18,639 nt of DNA from an uncultured Eubacteriales bacterium (GTDB lineage Bacteria; Bacillota; Clostridia; Oscillospirales; Oscillospiraceae), in the NCBI GenBank assembly GCA_900549865.1, contig URPU01000044.1, positions 1 to 18,639 on the forward strand. Direction: 5' to 3'. Below the pieces are notes generated by a model. It was not told the DNA's origin. It saw nothing but the letters and a program-made list of their open reading frames with translations, and ran no database searches. Shown here piece by piece: positions 5,959 to 14,632 of this stretch. Each line of letters opens with the position of its first letter. Position 1 is the stretch's first letter. The translations under genes and the position numbers were made by a program.

Positions 5959-6648
5959 ATGAAGAAAATACTCGTGCTTGAGGACGAATCCAACATCCGC
6001 AGCTTCGTCGTCATCAACCTGCGCCGCAGCGGCTATGAGCCGATAGAGGCGGAAAACGGCATGATGGCGCTGGAAAAGCTGCGCGTGAACCCGGACATAT
6101 GCATGGCGCTGCTTGACGTCATGCTGCCGGATATAGACGGCTTTGAGGTGTGCCGCCGCATCCGCGCGACGGGCTCAAAGATGGGGATAATCATGCTGAC
6201 GGCGAAGAGCCAGGAGATAGACAAGGTGACGGGGCTTATGACGGGGGCCGACGACTATGTAACGAAGCCCTTCTCCCCGGCGGAGCTCACCGCGCGCGTG
6301 GACGCGCTCATCCGCCGTCTCGGCATAGGCGAGGACGAAAAGGCCAGCACCGAGATAGAGAGCGGCCCGTTCGTGCTGAACACGCGCAACCGCACGCTGG
6401 AAAAGAACGGACAGCGCCTGAAGCTGACACAGATAGAATACATGCTGATGAAGCTGTTCATGGAAAACCCCGGCAAGGCCATGAGCCGCGAGGACATCCT
6501 TGCCGCCGTCTGGGGCAACGACTTCACGGGAGAGCTGAAAACCGTGGACGTGAACATCCGCAGGCTTCGCATAAAGATAGAGTCCGACCCGACGGAGCCG
6601 GAGTATCTGACAACAGTGTGGGGCTACGGCTACAAGTGGGGGTACTGA
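5959..6648 (+). CDS. OmpR/PhoB-family response regulator
   Basis: This is a two-component response regulator of 229 residues. The receiver domain (1 to about 120) has the acidic pocket E8-D9, phosphoacceptor D53 (LLDVMLPD), switch residue T81 (MLTA) and K103 (TKPF). A winged-helix DNA-binding domain follows from about 130 to the end, with the typical WGYGYKWGY terminus. Length and layout are those of PhoB/OmpR-type transcription factors. The start ATG at 5959 has GGGAGG about 8 bases upstream. The histidine kinase gene follows after 58 bases and is its likely partner. The target genes cannot be told from the sequence; phosphate, envelope or antibiotic stress are all possible for such a pair. 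Confidence 0.93.
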   Translation: MKKILVLEDESNIRSFVVINLRRSGYEPIEAENGMMALEKLRVNPDICMALLDVMLPDIDGFEVCRRIRATGSKMGIIMLTAKSQEIDKVTGLMTGADDYVTKPFSPAELTARVDALIRRLGIGEDEKASTEIESGPFVLNTRNRTLEKNGQRLKLTQIEYMLMKLFMENPGKAMSREDILAAVWGNDFTGELKTVDVNIRRLRIKIESDPTEPEYLTTVWGYGYKWGY

Positions 6649-6653
6649 GCGCC

Positions 6654-6690
6654 CGCGCGCAGGCGCGCGCAACGTAAGAACGTAAGTAAG
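6654..6690 (+). repeat. GC hairpin and tandem AACGTAAG repeat before the kinase gene
   Basis: Just after the response regulator stop, CGCGCG at 6654-6659 can pair with CGCGCG at 6664-6669 around CAGG. Two tandem copies of AACGTAAG follow at 6671-6678 and 6679-6686, then a further TAAG. The repeat ends just before the AGGAAG ribosome site of the kinase gene and is a place where copy number could change by slippage. Confidence 0.45.
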
Positions 6691-6706
6691 TAGGAAGTAT
6701 GAATTG

Positions 6707-7699
6707 ATGTTTAAGTCTCTCAAGGGTCAGCTTATGGCCTCATCCATCGCCGCAATAATTCTGCTGCTGCTGAGCGTATGGCTCATTACGAGGAGCTATC
6801 TCGGCTGGGGCATCGCGGTGCTCGTGATAGTATGCGTTTACATGGTGCTGCTGAACATCTGGTTTTGGAAGTGCGTGTCCTCGCCGATAACTGAGCTGAC
6901 GAAGTTTGCAAAGCGCATCGCCGGCGGAAGCTACGGCATAAAGATGGAGGACAAATACGAAAACGAGCTGGGCAGTCTCACGGCGGAGATAAACGACATG
7001 TCGGAGAAGGTCGCCGTGGCGGAGAAGTCGCGGACGGAGTTCATTTCGCAGGTGTCGCACGAGCTGCGCACGCCGCTGACGGCTATAACCGGCTGGGCGG
7101 AGACCATCGCATATGACCCGGCGGTGCAGGGTGATTCTCTGCGCGGCATACACATCATATCCAAGGAGGCCGAAAGGCTGACGGGCATGGTGGCGGAGCT
7201 GCTGGAGTTCACGAGGATACAGGACGGGCGCTTCAACCTGCGCGTGGAGCTTATCGACATCGCGGCAGAGCTGGAGGACGCGCTTTTCACCTACGGCGAG
7301 CTTATAAAGCAGGCCGGGATGAAGGTCAACTACACAGCGCCCCCGGCAGAGATCCCGCTCATCCCCGGCGACCCGGAGAGGCTGAAGCAGGTATTTCTGA
7401 ACCTGCTGGACAACGCGGCAAAGCACGGCGGCGACGGCGAGAGCGTGGACGTATCGCTCAGCGCGGACGCGGGCGGCGTGCACATAATCTTCCGCGACCA
7501 CGGGCATGGCATCCCCGAGGGAGAGCTGCCGCACGTGAAGGAGAAGTTCTACAAGGGAAGCTCCAAAAACCGCGGAACGGGCATAGGCCTTTCCGTGTGC
7601 GACGAGATAATCACCCGCCACAACGGCGAGCTGAAAATAGAAAACGCCGAGGGCGGCGGATGCAGGGTGTCGATCACGCTGCCGCTGACGGCAAAGTAA
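6707..7699 (+). CDS. Sensor histidine kinase (HAMP-HisKA-HATPase)
   Basis: This is a membrane histidine kinase of 330 residues. Two transmembrane segments (about 11-28 and 34-54) are joined by a very short loop, a HAMP-like linker follows (about 55-105), then HisKA with the phosphorylated H118 in SHELRTPLT, and a HATPase domain with the N box NLLDNAAKH (232-240), G1 DHGHGIP (264-270) and G2 GTGIGLS (290-296). With almost no extracytoplasmic part it has no visible periplasmic-type sensor domain, as in intramembrane-sensing kinases. I chose ATG at 6707, 9 bases after AGGAAG; a TTG at 6704 is an alternative start. It should phosphorylate the response regulator encoded 58 bases upstream. Confidence 0.92.
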   Translation: MFKSLKGQLMASSIAAIILLLLSVWLITRSYLGWGIAVLVIVCVYMVLLNIWFWKCVSSPITELTKFAKRIAGGSYGIKMEDKYENELGSLTAEINDMSEKVAVAEKSRTEFISQVSHELRTPLTAITGWAETIAYDPAVQGDSLRGIHIISKEAERLTGMVAELLEFTRIQDGRFNLRVELIDIAAELEDALFTYGELIKQAGMKVNYTAPPAEIPLIPGDPERLKQVFLNLLDNAAKHGGDGESVDVSLSADAGGVHIIFRDHGHGIPEGELPHVKEKFYKGSSKNRGTGIGLSVCDEIITRHNGELKIENAEGGGCRVSITLPLTAK

Positions 7700-7728
7700 A
7701 GATAACATATCCAAGGAAGTCAAAACAT

Positions 7729-8682
7729 ATGGCAGACAAAAAAGACAGCCGCTCCTTCCGCACATCCATAGGCGGGCAGGCGCTGATAGAGGGCATACTG
7801 ATGCGCGGGCCGAAAAAGCAGGCCATCGTGTGCCGCACGGCCGACGGCCTTGTGGAGAAGACGGAGGAGCTGAAATTCGTAAAGGACAGGTACCCCATAC
7901 TGGGCTGGCCGCTGATACGCGGCTGCGCGATATTCCTGTCCTCGCTCGTCAACGGGATGAACGCGCTGACCTACTCGGCCTCGCTGGTCCCGCTGGAGGA
8001 GCAGGGCGAGCCGGACAAGCTGGATCAGTGGATAGAAAAGCACTTCCCTGCCGAACAGGCGCAGAAGCTCATCATCGGCACGGCTGTCGTGCTGGGCATC
8101 GCGCTGTCGCTGTTTCTGTTCATATTCCTGCCGGCCTTCATAGTGGGGCTTATCCCGGCGCTGAAGACAAACTACGTGGTGCGCAATCTTTCAGAGGGCG
8201 TGGTGCGCGTGGCAATACTGCTCATATACATGCGTCTGTGCTGTCTCTCCCCGGACGTGAAAAGGCTTTTCTCCTATCACGGGGCAGAGCACAAGACGAT
8301 ATTCTGCTATGAGCACGGAAAGCCCCTGACGGTGGAGAACGTCCGGCCGGAGTCGCGCTTCCACCCGCGCTGCGGCACGAGCTTTCTTCTCGTCGTGGTT
8401 GTGGTGAGCATACTTGTCAACTCCGTCGTGCGCGCGGACAACAGCTTTGCGCGCATGGCGTATCACCTGCTGCTGCTGCCGGTGGTGGTGGGCATAAGCT
8501 ATGAGATAAACCGCTGGTGCGGCCTGCACGACAACTGGCTTTCCGCCGCGCTGTCCGCGCCGGGCAAGTGGCTTCAGCATATGACGACGAACGAGCCGGA
8601 CGACGGCATGATAGAGTGCGCGATACGCGCGATGGAGCTTGTCATTCCCGAGGAAAAGGGCAGCGACGAGTGGGGCAGGTGA
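7729..8682 (+). CDS. yqhQ: DUF1385 (YqhQ-family) membrane protein
   Basis: This is a 317-residue protein of the DUF1385/YqhQ family, whose biochemical role is not established. Family marks are GGQALIEGILMRGP (15-28), HGAEHKTIFCYEHG (184-197) with His/Glu residues suggestive of metal binding, and FHPRCGTSF (211-219). Hydrophobic segments lie at about 113-145, 158-171, 218-234 and 242-260, so it is an integral membrane protein. An upstream in-frame extension is open, but the ATG at 7729 has AAGGAAG at 7713-7719 and starts with a normal MADKK end, so I use it. It begins 29 bases after the kinase stop and is followed 9 bases on by prmC, a neighbour pairing seen in many Firmicutes. Confidence 0.88.
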   Translation: MADKKDSRSFRTSIGGQALIEGILMRGPKKQAIVCRTADGLVEKTEELKFVKDRYPILGWPLIRGCAIFLSSLVNGMNALTYSASLVPLEEQGEPDKLDQWIEKHFPAEQAQKLIIGTAVVLGIALSLFLFIFLPAFIVGLIPALKTNYVVRNLSEGVVRVAILLIYMRLCCLSPDVKRLFSYHGAEHKTIFCYEHGKPLTVENVRPESRFHPRCGTSFLLVVVVVSILVNSVVRADNSFARMAYHLLLLPVVVGISYEINRWCGLHDNWLSAALSAPGKWLQHMTTNEPDDGMIECAIRAMELVIPEEKGSDEWGR

Positions 8683-8691
8683 CAAAGAGAC

Positions 8692-9546
8692 ATGAGGACC
8701 TATAACGACATTTACCTCTCCGCGCGCAATCTGCTGCGGCAAAGCGGCGTGGAGGCGTTCAGCCTTGAGGCGAAGCTGCTTGTGGCGGGCGCAGCCGGAA
8801 AGACGACGGCGCAGCTTCTGCGCGACATGAGCCTTTACGCCAGCAACAAGATAGAGGACACCGTGACGGAATACATCGCGCGCCGCCTGCGCGGTGAGCC
8901 TGTGGCATACATAACCGGCTCATGGGAGTTTTACGGGCTGCCCATCGTCACGACGCCGGATGTGCTGATACCGCGCATGGACACGGAGAAGCTCGTGGAC
9001 ACGGCGAAGGAGCTTCTGACAGGGCGGAAGATGAACGCGCGCATACTTGACCTGTGCTGCGGCAGCGGCTGCATCACCTGCGCCATTGGGCACGAAATGC
9101 CGGCGACGCGGCTGGTTGCGATAGACATAAGCGCGAACGCGCTGGAGGTCTGCCGCAGGAACATCGCCGCGCAGAAGCTCATCTCGCGCGTGATATGTAT
9201 GCAGGCGGATGCTCTGTCCTCTCCCCCGCTGGGCATCGGCGAATTTGACATGATAGTGTCGAACCCGCCGTACATAGCGTCGGAGGAGATAAAAACGCTG
9301 GACGTATCCGTGAAGGATTTTGAGCCCGTATGGGCGCTCGACGGCGGCGAGGACGGGCTGAAATTCTACAAGGCGATAATAAAATACTGGAAGTCTCTGC
9401 TGCGTCAGGGCGGATACCTGCTTTTCGAGGTGGGCGAGGGTCAGGCGCAGGCCGTGCGGGACATGCTTTCGGCGGCAGGCTTCGGCTATACGGACACACG
9501 CAAGGACACGCTCGGCATCGACCGGGTGGTATTCGGCAGAATGTGA
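8692..9546 (+). CDS. prmC: Peptide chain release factor N5-glutamine methyltransferase
   Basis: PrmC (HemK) methylates the glutamine of the GGQ motif in release factors RF1 and RF2, using S-adenosylmethionine. The 284 residues have the usual small helical N-terminal domain with PVAYITGSWEFYGL (70-83), the cofactor motif DLCCGSG (120-126, a Cys-rich variant of the common DLGTGSG), the acidic VAID that follows, and the catalytic NPPY (191-194). The start ATG at 8692 follows an AAAGAG site. prmC is often next to prfA; here prfA is absent, and the gene sits between a DUF1385 gene and recA. The assignment is firm. Confidence 0.93.
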   Translation: MRTYNDIYLSARNLLRQSGVEAFSLEAKLLVAGAAGKTTAQLLRDMSLYASNKIEDTVTEYIARRLRGEPVAYITGSWEFYGLPIVTTPDVLIPRMDTEKLVDTAKELLTGRKMNARILDLCCGSGCITCAIGHEMPATRLVAIDISANALEVCRRNIAAQKLISRVICMQADALSSPPLGIGEFDMIVSNPPYIASEEIKTLDVSVKDFEPVWALDGGEDGLKFYKAIIKYWKSLLRQGGYLLFEVGEGQAQAVRDMLSAAGFGYTDTRKDTLGIDRVVFGRM

Positions 9547-9574
9547 CGAAGGATAAAGAGGGAGGATAACGCAA

Positions 9575-10675
9575 ATGGCAGAAAAGAAAAAGGCGTCTGT
9601 CGCCGCACCGGCGATAAGCGACAAGAAAAAGGCGCTTGAGACCGCGATAGCAAAAATCGAAAAGGACTACGGCAAGGGCACGATAATGCGCCTGGGCGAC
9701 GATATCTCCATCAACGTGGAGGCGCTGTCCACGGGCTCTCTGTCGCTCGATCTGGCGCTGGGCATCGGCGGGCTGCCGAAGGGGCGCATAATAGAGATAT
9801 ACGGGCCGGAGGCCTCCGGCAAGACGACGCTTGCCCTGCACGCCGTCGCATCGGCGCAGAAGGCGGGCGGAGACGCGGCATATATCGACGTTGAGCACGC
9901 GCTGGAGCCGGGCTACGCCCAGGCGCTGGGCGTGGACATAAACAGCCTTCTCATCTCCCAGCCGGACACCGGCGAGCAGGCGCTGGACATTGCGGAATCT
10001 CTGGTGCGCTCGGGCGCGGTGGACGTGGTCGTGATAGACTCCGTCGCGGCGCTTATCCCGCGCGTGGAGCTTGAGGGCGAGGTCGGCGACACGGTCGTGG
10101 GCGCGCTGGCAAGGCTGATGAGTCAGGCCATGCGCCGTCTGGCGGGCGCGATATCCAAGAACAACTGCACCGTTATTTTCATAAACCAGCTCCGCCAGAA
10201 GATAGGCGTGATGTACGGCAACCCCGAAACGACGCCAGGCGGACTTGCGCTAAAGTACTATTCCTCCGTGCGCATCGACGTGCGCCGCATAGAGACGCTG
10301 AAGGTGAATGGGGAAATGGTGGGCAACCGCACGCGCGCGAAGGTCGTAAAGAACAAGGTCGCGCCCCCCTTCCGCGAGGCGGAGTTCGACATCATGTACG
10401 GCGAGGGCATCTCCAAGATAGGCGAGATAATCGACCTTGCCGTGAAGCTGGAGATAATCGACAAGGCAGGCGCGTGGTTCACCGTGGACGGACAGCGCGT
10501 GCAGGGCCGCGACGCCGTGAAGGAATATCTGAAAAACAACACCGAGGTCGCAGACAAGATAGAGCAGCAGGTGCGCGAGAACGCGTACAAGCTCAGCCCG
10601 CGCGCACAGCGCGAGGCGAAGGCCGCCGCGGCGAAGGCCGTGGACGTGAGCGCCGCCGACTTTGACGAGGATTGA
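9575..10675 (+). CDS. recA: Recombinase RecA
   Basis: RecA forms ATP-dependent filaments on single-stranded DNA, drives homologous strand exchange and triggers LexA self-cleavage. The 366 residues include the Walker A loop GPEASGKTT (77-85), Walker B VVVID (151-155), the FINQLRQKIGVMYGNPETTP region (L2 and its flank), and an acidic C-terminal tail (DFDED). A lysine-rich N-terminal extension (MAEKKKASVAAPAISDKKKA) precedes the core. GGGAGG precedes the ATG at 9575. I see no clear LexA box directly upstream, as expected if it is expressed as part of the operon; only 28 bases separate it from prmC. The recX start overlaps its stop. Confidence 0.97.
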   Translation: MAEKKKASVAAPAISDKKKALETAIAKIEKDYGKGTIMRLGDDISINVEALSTGSLSLDLALGIGGLPKGRIIEIYGPEASGKTTLALHAVASAQKAGGDAAYIDVEHALEPGYAQALGVDINSLLISQPDTGEQALDIAESLVRSGAVDVVVIDSVAALIPRVELEGEVGDTVVGALARLMSQAMRRLAGAISKNNCTVIFINQLRQKIGVMYGNPETTPGGLALKYYSSVRIDVRRIETLKVNGEMVGNRTRAKVVKNKVAPPFREAEFDIMYGEGISKIGEIIDLAVKLEIIDKAGAWFTVDGQRVQGRDAVKEYLKNNTEVADKIEQQVRENAYKLSPRAQREAKAAAAKAVDVSAADFDED

Positions 10676-11292
10676 TGCTGATAACAGGCATACGCCAGAC
10701 CTCTCCGGGGCGGCTGACCGTCGGCCTTGACGACGGAAGCGAGGTCAAAACTACGCTGGGCGTCGTCACGGACATGCGCCTTTACGCCGGGAGAGAGCTG
10801 GACGGCGAGGCGGTGAACGCCCTGAAAACCGCCTCGGCGCGCGCACTGGCGCGGGAACGCGCGATAGAATACGTTTCGCGCAGGGCCATGTCGCGCGCGG
10901 AGCTGAAAAAAAAGCTCATCGAAAAGGGCGAGGACGAGGACACCGCGGAATACTGCGCGGCGTGGCTTGCGGAGCATTCGCTTATCGACGATGAGCGCTA
11001 CGCCGCCGCCGTGGCGCGGCACTACGCCGCGAAGGGCTACGGCGCGGGGCGCGTGCGCGCGGAGCTGAGCCGCCGCGGGATAGACCGTGAGCTGTGGGAC
11101 GGCGCTGTCGGCGCGATGCCCGCGGGCGACGGGAAAATTGACAAATTCATCTCCTCCCGCCTGCACGACCCGGACGACCGGGACGAGGTGAGGAAGCTCA
11201 GCCAGGCGCTGTACAGGCGCGGGTATTCATGGGAGGAGATCCGCAGTGCGCTTGAGCGGCACAGGGCGGAAATATTCGACGATCAACAGTGA
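10675..11292 (+). CDS. recX: Regulatory protein RecX
   Basis: RecX binds RecA filaments and limits their activity. The 205-residue product has the repeated three-helix pattern of the family: ALARERAIEYVSRRAMSRAE, LKKKLIEKGEDEDTAEYCA, LIDDERYAAAVARHYAAKG and RVRAELSRRGIDRELW. The start ATG at 10675 shares its first base with the recA stop (TGATG), so translation is coupled and the stoichiometry set; a TTG one codon earlier is possible. Length fits clostridial RecX. Its stop at 11290-11292 overlaps the ribosome site for rimO. Confidence 0.93.
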   Translation: MLITGIRQTSPGRLTVGLDDGSEVKTTLGVVTDMRLYAGRELDGEAVNALKTASARALARERAIEYVSRRAMSRAELKKKLIEKGEDEDTAEYCAAWLAEHSLIDDERYAAAVARHYAAKGYGAGRVRAELSRRGIDRELWDGAVGAMPAGDGKIDKFISSRLHDPDDRDEVRKLSQALYRRGYSWEEIRSALERHRAEIFDDQQ

Positions 11293-11300
11293 GGACAGCA

Positions 11301-12629
11301 ATGGACAAAAGCTTTGCACTGATATCTCTGGGCTGCGCGAAGAATCTGGTCAACAGCGAGCAGATGCTCTACCTCATGAGCGAGGCGGGGTACACGCTCG
11401 TGCCGGAGGCGGACGGCGCAGACCTTGTTATTGTAAACACCTGCGGCTTTATTGACGCGGCGAAGAGCGAGGCCATCGACACCATACTCGAAATGGCGGA
11501 GCTGAAAAAAGCGGGCAGACTGGGCGGAATTATCGTCACGGGCTGTCTTTCCGAGCGCTACAGGGATTCCATAAGCGAGGAGCTGCCTGAAATAGACACC
11601 GTGCTGGGCGTTGGCAGCTTCGGCAGCATCGTCGAGGCGGCGGACGCCGTGATGGAGGGTCGAAGGCTGAGCCTCTTCGGCGACAGCAGCGCCCCCATCG
11701 ACGAGATACCGCGCGTCGTCTCGACCGGACCGGGCTGGGCGTATCTGCGCATCGCCGAGGGCTGCAACAACTTCTGCGCCTTCTGCGCCATTCCCTTTAT
11801 CCGCGGGCGGTACCGCTCACGGCGGATGGAGGACATCGTGGAGGAAGCGCGCGACCTCGCCGCGCACGGCGTGAAGGAGCTTATAGTCATCGCGCAGGAC
11901 ATCACGCGCTACGGCACGGACCTTTACGGCAAGCGCAGTCTTGCCGCGCTGTGCAGAGAGCTTGCGAAGATAGATGGCGTGGAGTGGATACGCCTGCACT
12001 ATCTCTATCCCGACCAGTTTGACGACGAGCTTATAGACGAGCTTGCCGCGAACGACAAAATAGTGAAATATCTGGACATACCCATCCAGCACATAAACGA
12101 CGGCATACTCAAGGCCATGAACCGCCGCGGCACCGGCGGAGAGATACGCGCGCTGTTCAAGACCCTGCGCGAACGCATCCCCGGTCTCGTGCTGCGCACG
12201 AGCCTTATCGCGGGTCTGCCCGGTGAGGGCGAGGCCGAGTTTGAAGAGCTCTGCGAATTCCTGCGCGAGGCGCGCATCGAGCGCGTGGGCGTATTCCCCT
12301 TCTCCCCCGAGGAGGGCACGCCGGCGGCAAAAATGCCGCACGTTGACGCGGAGGAGGCGCAGCGCCGCGCGGATATCATACTTGAGCTTCAGGCCCCGAT
12401 AATGGACGAATTCTGCGCGGGCTTCGTCGGAAGGACGCTGCGCGTGCTGTGCGAGGGCGTCGATGACGAGACGGGGCTGAACACCGGAAGAAGCTACGCC
12501 GATTCGCCGGATATAGATGGGCAGGTACTCTTCTCCGGCAGCGCCGCAGAGGGCGAAATGGTGAATGTATTGATTCAGAGCGCGGAAGATGGTATACTCT
12601 TCGGCGAAGTGGAGGAATGCACAAAATGA
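11301..12629 (+). CDS. rimO: Ribosomal protein S12 methylthiotransferase RimO
   Basis: RimO is a radical-SAM methylthiotransferase that adds a methylthio group to an aspartate of ribosomal protein S12. The 442 residues have the N-terminal UPF0004 domain with cluster cysteines C12 (SLGCAKN), C48 (NTCGF) and C82 (TGCLSE), the radical-SAM CNNFCAFC motif (C155, C159, C162), the SLIAGLPGE stretch, and a C-terminal TRAM domain from about 375. ISLGCAKNLVNSE and RGRYRSR are RimO rather than MiaB patterns. I chose ATG at 11301, 6 bases after GAGG; an in-frame GTG at 11289 would overlap recX. The stop overlaps the pgsA start. Confidence 0.95.
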   Translation: MDKSFALISLGCAKNLVNSEQMLYLMSEAGYTLVPEADGADLVIVNTCGFIDAAKSEAIDTILEMAELKKAGRLGGIIVTGCLSERYRDSISEELPEIDTVLGVGSFGSIVEAADAVMEGRRLSLFGDSSAPIDEIPRVVSTGPGWAYLRIAEGCNNFCAFCAIPFIRGRYRSRRMEDIVEEARDLAAHGVKELIVIAQDITRYGTDLYGKRSLAALCRELAKIDGVEWIRLHYLYPDQFDDELIDELAANDKIVKYLDIPIQHINDGILKAMNRRGTGGEIRALFKTLRERIPGLVLRTSLIAGLPGEGEAEFEELCEFLREARIERVGVFPFSPEEGTPAAKMPHVDAEEAQRRADIILELQAPIMDEFCAGFVGRTLRVLCEGVDDETGLNTGRSYADSPDIDGQVLFSGSAAEGEMVNVLIQSAEDGILFGEVEECTK

Positions 12630-13144
12630 TGAAAACTACTGCAAACAAGATCACCATGTTCCGCATCGCGCTTATCCCGGTGTTTCTCATTCTGGCATAC
12701 ACGGGGCATCTGTACGTTGCGCTTGCGGTTTACATAATTGCCTGCCTTTCCGACGTGGCCGACGGCTACATCGCGCGGCACTATAATCAGGTGTCGGACT
12801 TCGGCAAGTTCATGGACCCGCTGGCGGACAAGATGCTGGTGCTGTCCGCGATGTGCTTTTTCGTCGAGAACGGGCAGATGCCCGGCTGGTGCGTGGCGAT
12901 AGTGCTGTTCCGCGAATTCGCGGTGTCCGGTCTGCGGCTCATCGCGGTGGAGCAGGGGCGCGTGATAGCGGCGGCATGGTCCGGCAAGCTCAAGACGGGC
13001 TGCACCATGGTGGGGCTTTCCGCAATGATGCTCTTCTCCGAGGCCGCGGCTGTAAACACGATATTCACCGTGCTCATACTTATCACGACGGTCGGCTCCG
13101 GCATACACTATTTCTGGGTCAACCGCGACGTATTCAAATCATAA
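12626..13144 (+). CDS. pgsA: CDP-diacylglycerol-glycerol-3-phosphate 3-phosphatidyltransferase
   Basis: PgsA makes phosphatidylglycerol-phosphate from CDP-diacylglycerol and glycerol-3-phosphate, the committed step to phosphatidylglycerol and cardiolipin. The 172-residue integral membrane protein has the complete CDP-alcohol phosphatidyltransferase signature: D43, D46, G47, A50, R51, G60, D64 and D68 (DVADGYIAR...GKFMDPLAD), within several hydrophobic helices. ATG at 12626 overlaps the rimO stop as ATGA, 10 bases after GGAGG (12611-12615); ATG at 12629 is an equal possibility and 12617 is too close to the ribosome site. The rimO-pgsA pairing is common in Firmicutes and supports the call. Confidence 0.93.
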   Translation: MMKTTANKITMFRIALIPVFLILAYTGHLYVALAVYIIACLSDVADGYIARHYNQVSDFGKFMDPLADKMLVLSAMCFFVENGQMPGWCVAIVLFREFAVSGLRLIAVEQGRVIAAAWSGKLKTGCTMVGLSAMMLFSEAAAVNTIFTVLILITTVGSGIHYFWVNRDVFKS

Positions 13145-13170
13145 GACTGCTCAATTGAGAGGAAAAGACC

Positions 13171-14619
13171 ATGAAGCTTTATAATTCGGCAACACGCAAA
13201 AAGGAAGAATTCGTTCCCAACCATCCCGACATCGTGAAGATGTACACCTGCGGCCCGACGGTATATCACTTTGCCCACATCGGCAACCTGCGCTCCTACA
13301 TCATGGAGGACGTGCTGGAGAAGTACCTGCGCTATCTGGGCTACAACGTCAAGCGCGTGATGAACATCACCGACGTGGGGCATCTGACCTCCGACGCCGA
13401 CGAGGGCGAGGACAAGATGCTCAAGGGCGCACAGCGTGAACACAAGACCGTCATGGAGATTGCAAAGTTCTACACCGACGCGTTCTTCTCCGACTGCGGC
13501 AAGCTCAACATCAAGACGCCCGACGTGGTGGAGCCGGCGACGCACTGCATAGACGAGTATATCAAGATAATCACGAAGCTGATGGACACGGGCTACGCCT
13601 ATTTTGCGGGCGGCAACGTGTACTTTGACACCTCCAAGCTCGAGCGTTACTACATCTTCAACGACTTTAACGAGGAGGACCTCGCCGTCGGCGTGCGCGA
13701 GGGCGTGGACGAGGACACGAACAAGCGCAACAAGAACGACTTCGTGCTGTGGTTCACAAAGTCCAAGTTTGAGGATCAGGCGCTGAAATGGGATTCGCCG
13801 TGGGGCGTGGGCTATCCCGGTTGGCACATAGAATGCTCCGGCATTTCCATGAAGCATCTGGGAGAGGATCTTGACATCCACTGCGGCGGGATAGACAACG
13901 CTTTCCCCCACCACACCAATGAAATTGCCCAGTCGGAGTCCTATCTGGGGCACAAATGGTGCAACTTCTGGATGCATGTCCACCACCTGAACACCACCAC
14001 GGGCAAAATGTCAAAGTCGAAGGGCGAATTTCTGACGGTGTCGCTGCTTGAGGAAAAGGGCTATGACCCGCTCGCCTACCGTCTCTTCTGCCTGCAGAGC
14101 CACTACCGCAACGGCCTTGTGTTCACGTGGGAGAACCTTGACAACGCGCAGACCGCGTACAGCAAGCTCGTCGCCAAGATCGCCGCGCTCAAGCCCGGCG
14201 AGGGCGAGTATGACGAGGCCGCGGCCGCCGCGCTGAAGGAGAAGTTCTGCGCCGCGCTCGACAACGACCTGAACACCTCTCTCGCCGTGACCGCGCTTTA
14301 CGACGTGCTCAAGTACAAGACGAACGACGCAACAAAGCTTGCCGTTATCGGCGACTTCGACCGCGTGCTGAGTCTGAGTCTCATCGAGAAGGCCGCGAAG
14401 AAGCGCGAGGAGCTGAAAAAAGAGCAGCTTTCCGGCGGCTTCACCATCATTTCCGAGTCCGGCGAGGCCGACGCGGAGGTCGAGGCGAAGATACAGGCGC
14501 GTCAGGACGCGAAGAAGGCAAAGAATTACGCCGAGGCCGACCGCATCCGCGATGAGCTCAAGGCCGCCGGCATAGAGGTCACGGACATCCCCCACGGGGC
14601 AAAGTGGAAGCGGATCTGA
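13171..14619 (+). CDS. cysS: Cysteinyl-tRNA synthetase
   Basis: CysS charges tRNA-Cys with cysteine in the cytoplasm. The 482-residue class Ia enzyme shows the HIGH-type motif HIGN (36-39), the KMSKSKG loop (279-285), and the zinc ligands that recognise cysteine: C27 (CGPTVY), C222 (ECSGIS), H247 and E251 (HHTNE). GWHIECS and HCGGIDN are also family patterns. The C-terminal helical region (DALARQDAKKAKNYAEADRI type; here RQDAKKAKNYAEADRIRDEL) binds the anticodon end. AGAGGA precedes the ATG at 13171. It lies 26 bases behind pgsA with no T-box leader visible, so it seems to rely on upstream transcription, and a long hairpin follows its stop. Confidence 0.96.
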   Translation: MKLYNSATRKKEEFVPNHPDIVKMYTCGPTVYHFAHIGNLRSYIMEDVLEKYLRYLGYNVKRVMNITDVGHLTSDADEGEDKMLKGAQREHKTVMEIAKFYTDAFFSDCGKLNIKTPDVVEPATHCIDEYIKIITKLMDTGYAYFAGGNVYFDTSKLERYYIFNDFNEEDLAVGVREGVDEDTNKRNKNDFVLWFTKSKFEDQALKWDSPWGVGYPGWHIECSGISMKHLGEDLDIHCGGIDNAFPHHTNEIAQSESYLGHKWCNFWMHVHHLNTTTGKMSKSKGEFLTVSLLEEKGYDPLAYRLFCLQSHYRNGLVFTWENLDNAQTAYSKLVAKIAALKPGEGEYDEAAAAALKEKFCAALDNDLNTSLAVTALYDVLKYKTNDATKLAVIGDFDRVLSLSLIEKAAKKREELKKEQLSGGFTIISESGEADAEVEAKIQARQDAKKAKNYAEADRIRDELKAAGIEVTDIPHGAKWKRI

Positions 14620-14632
14620 TACTGAATCGTAA

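Noticed and set aside
6740..7765. Minus-strand open frame of 341 codons opposite the histidine kinase
   Set aside because: It is a shadow of the kinase gene, rich in Arg, His and Leu, and has no upstream signals.
13145..13170. T-box leader before cysS
   Set aside because: Only 26 bases separate pgsA and cysS, far too short for a T-box.
13108..13986. Minus-strand open frame of 292 codons opposite cysS
   Set aside because: The sense strand encodes CysS with all catalytic motifs; the antisense product has no family features.
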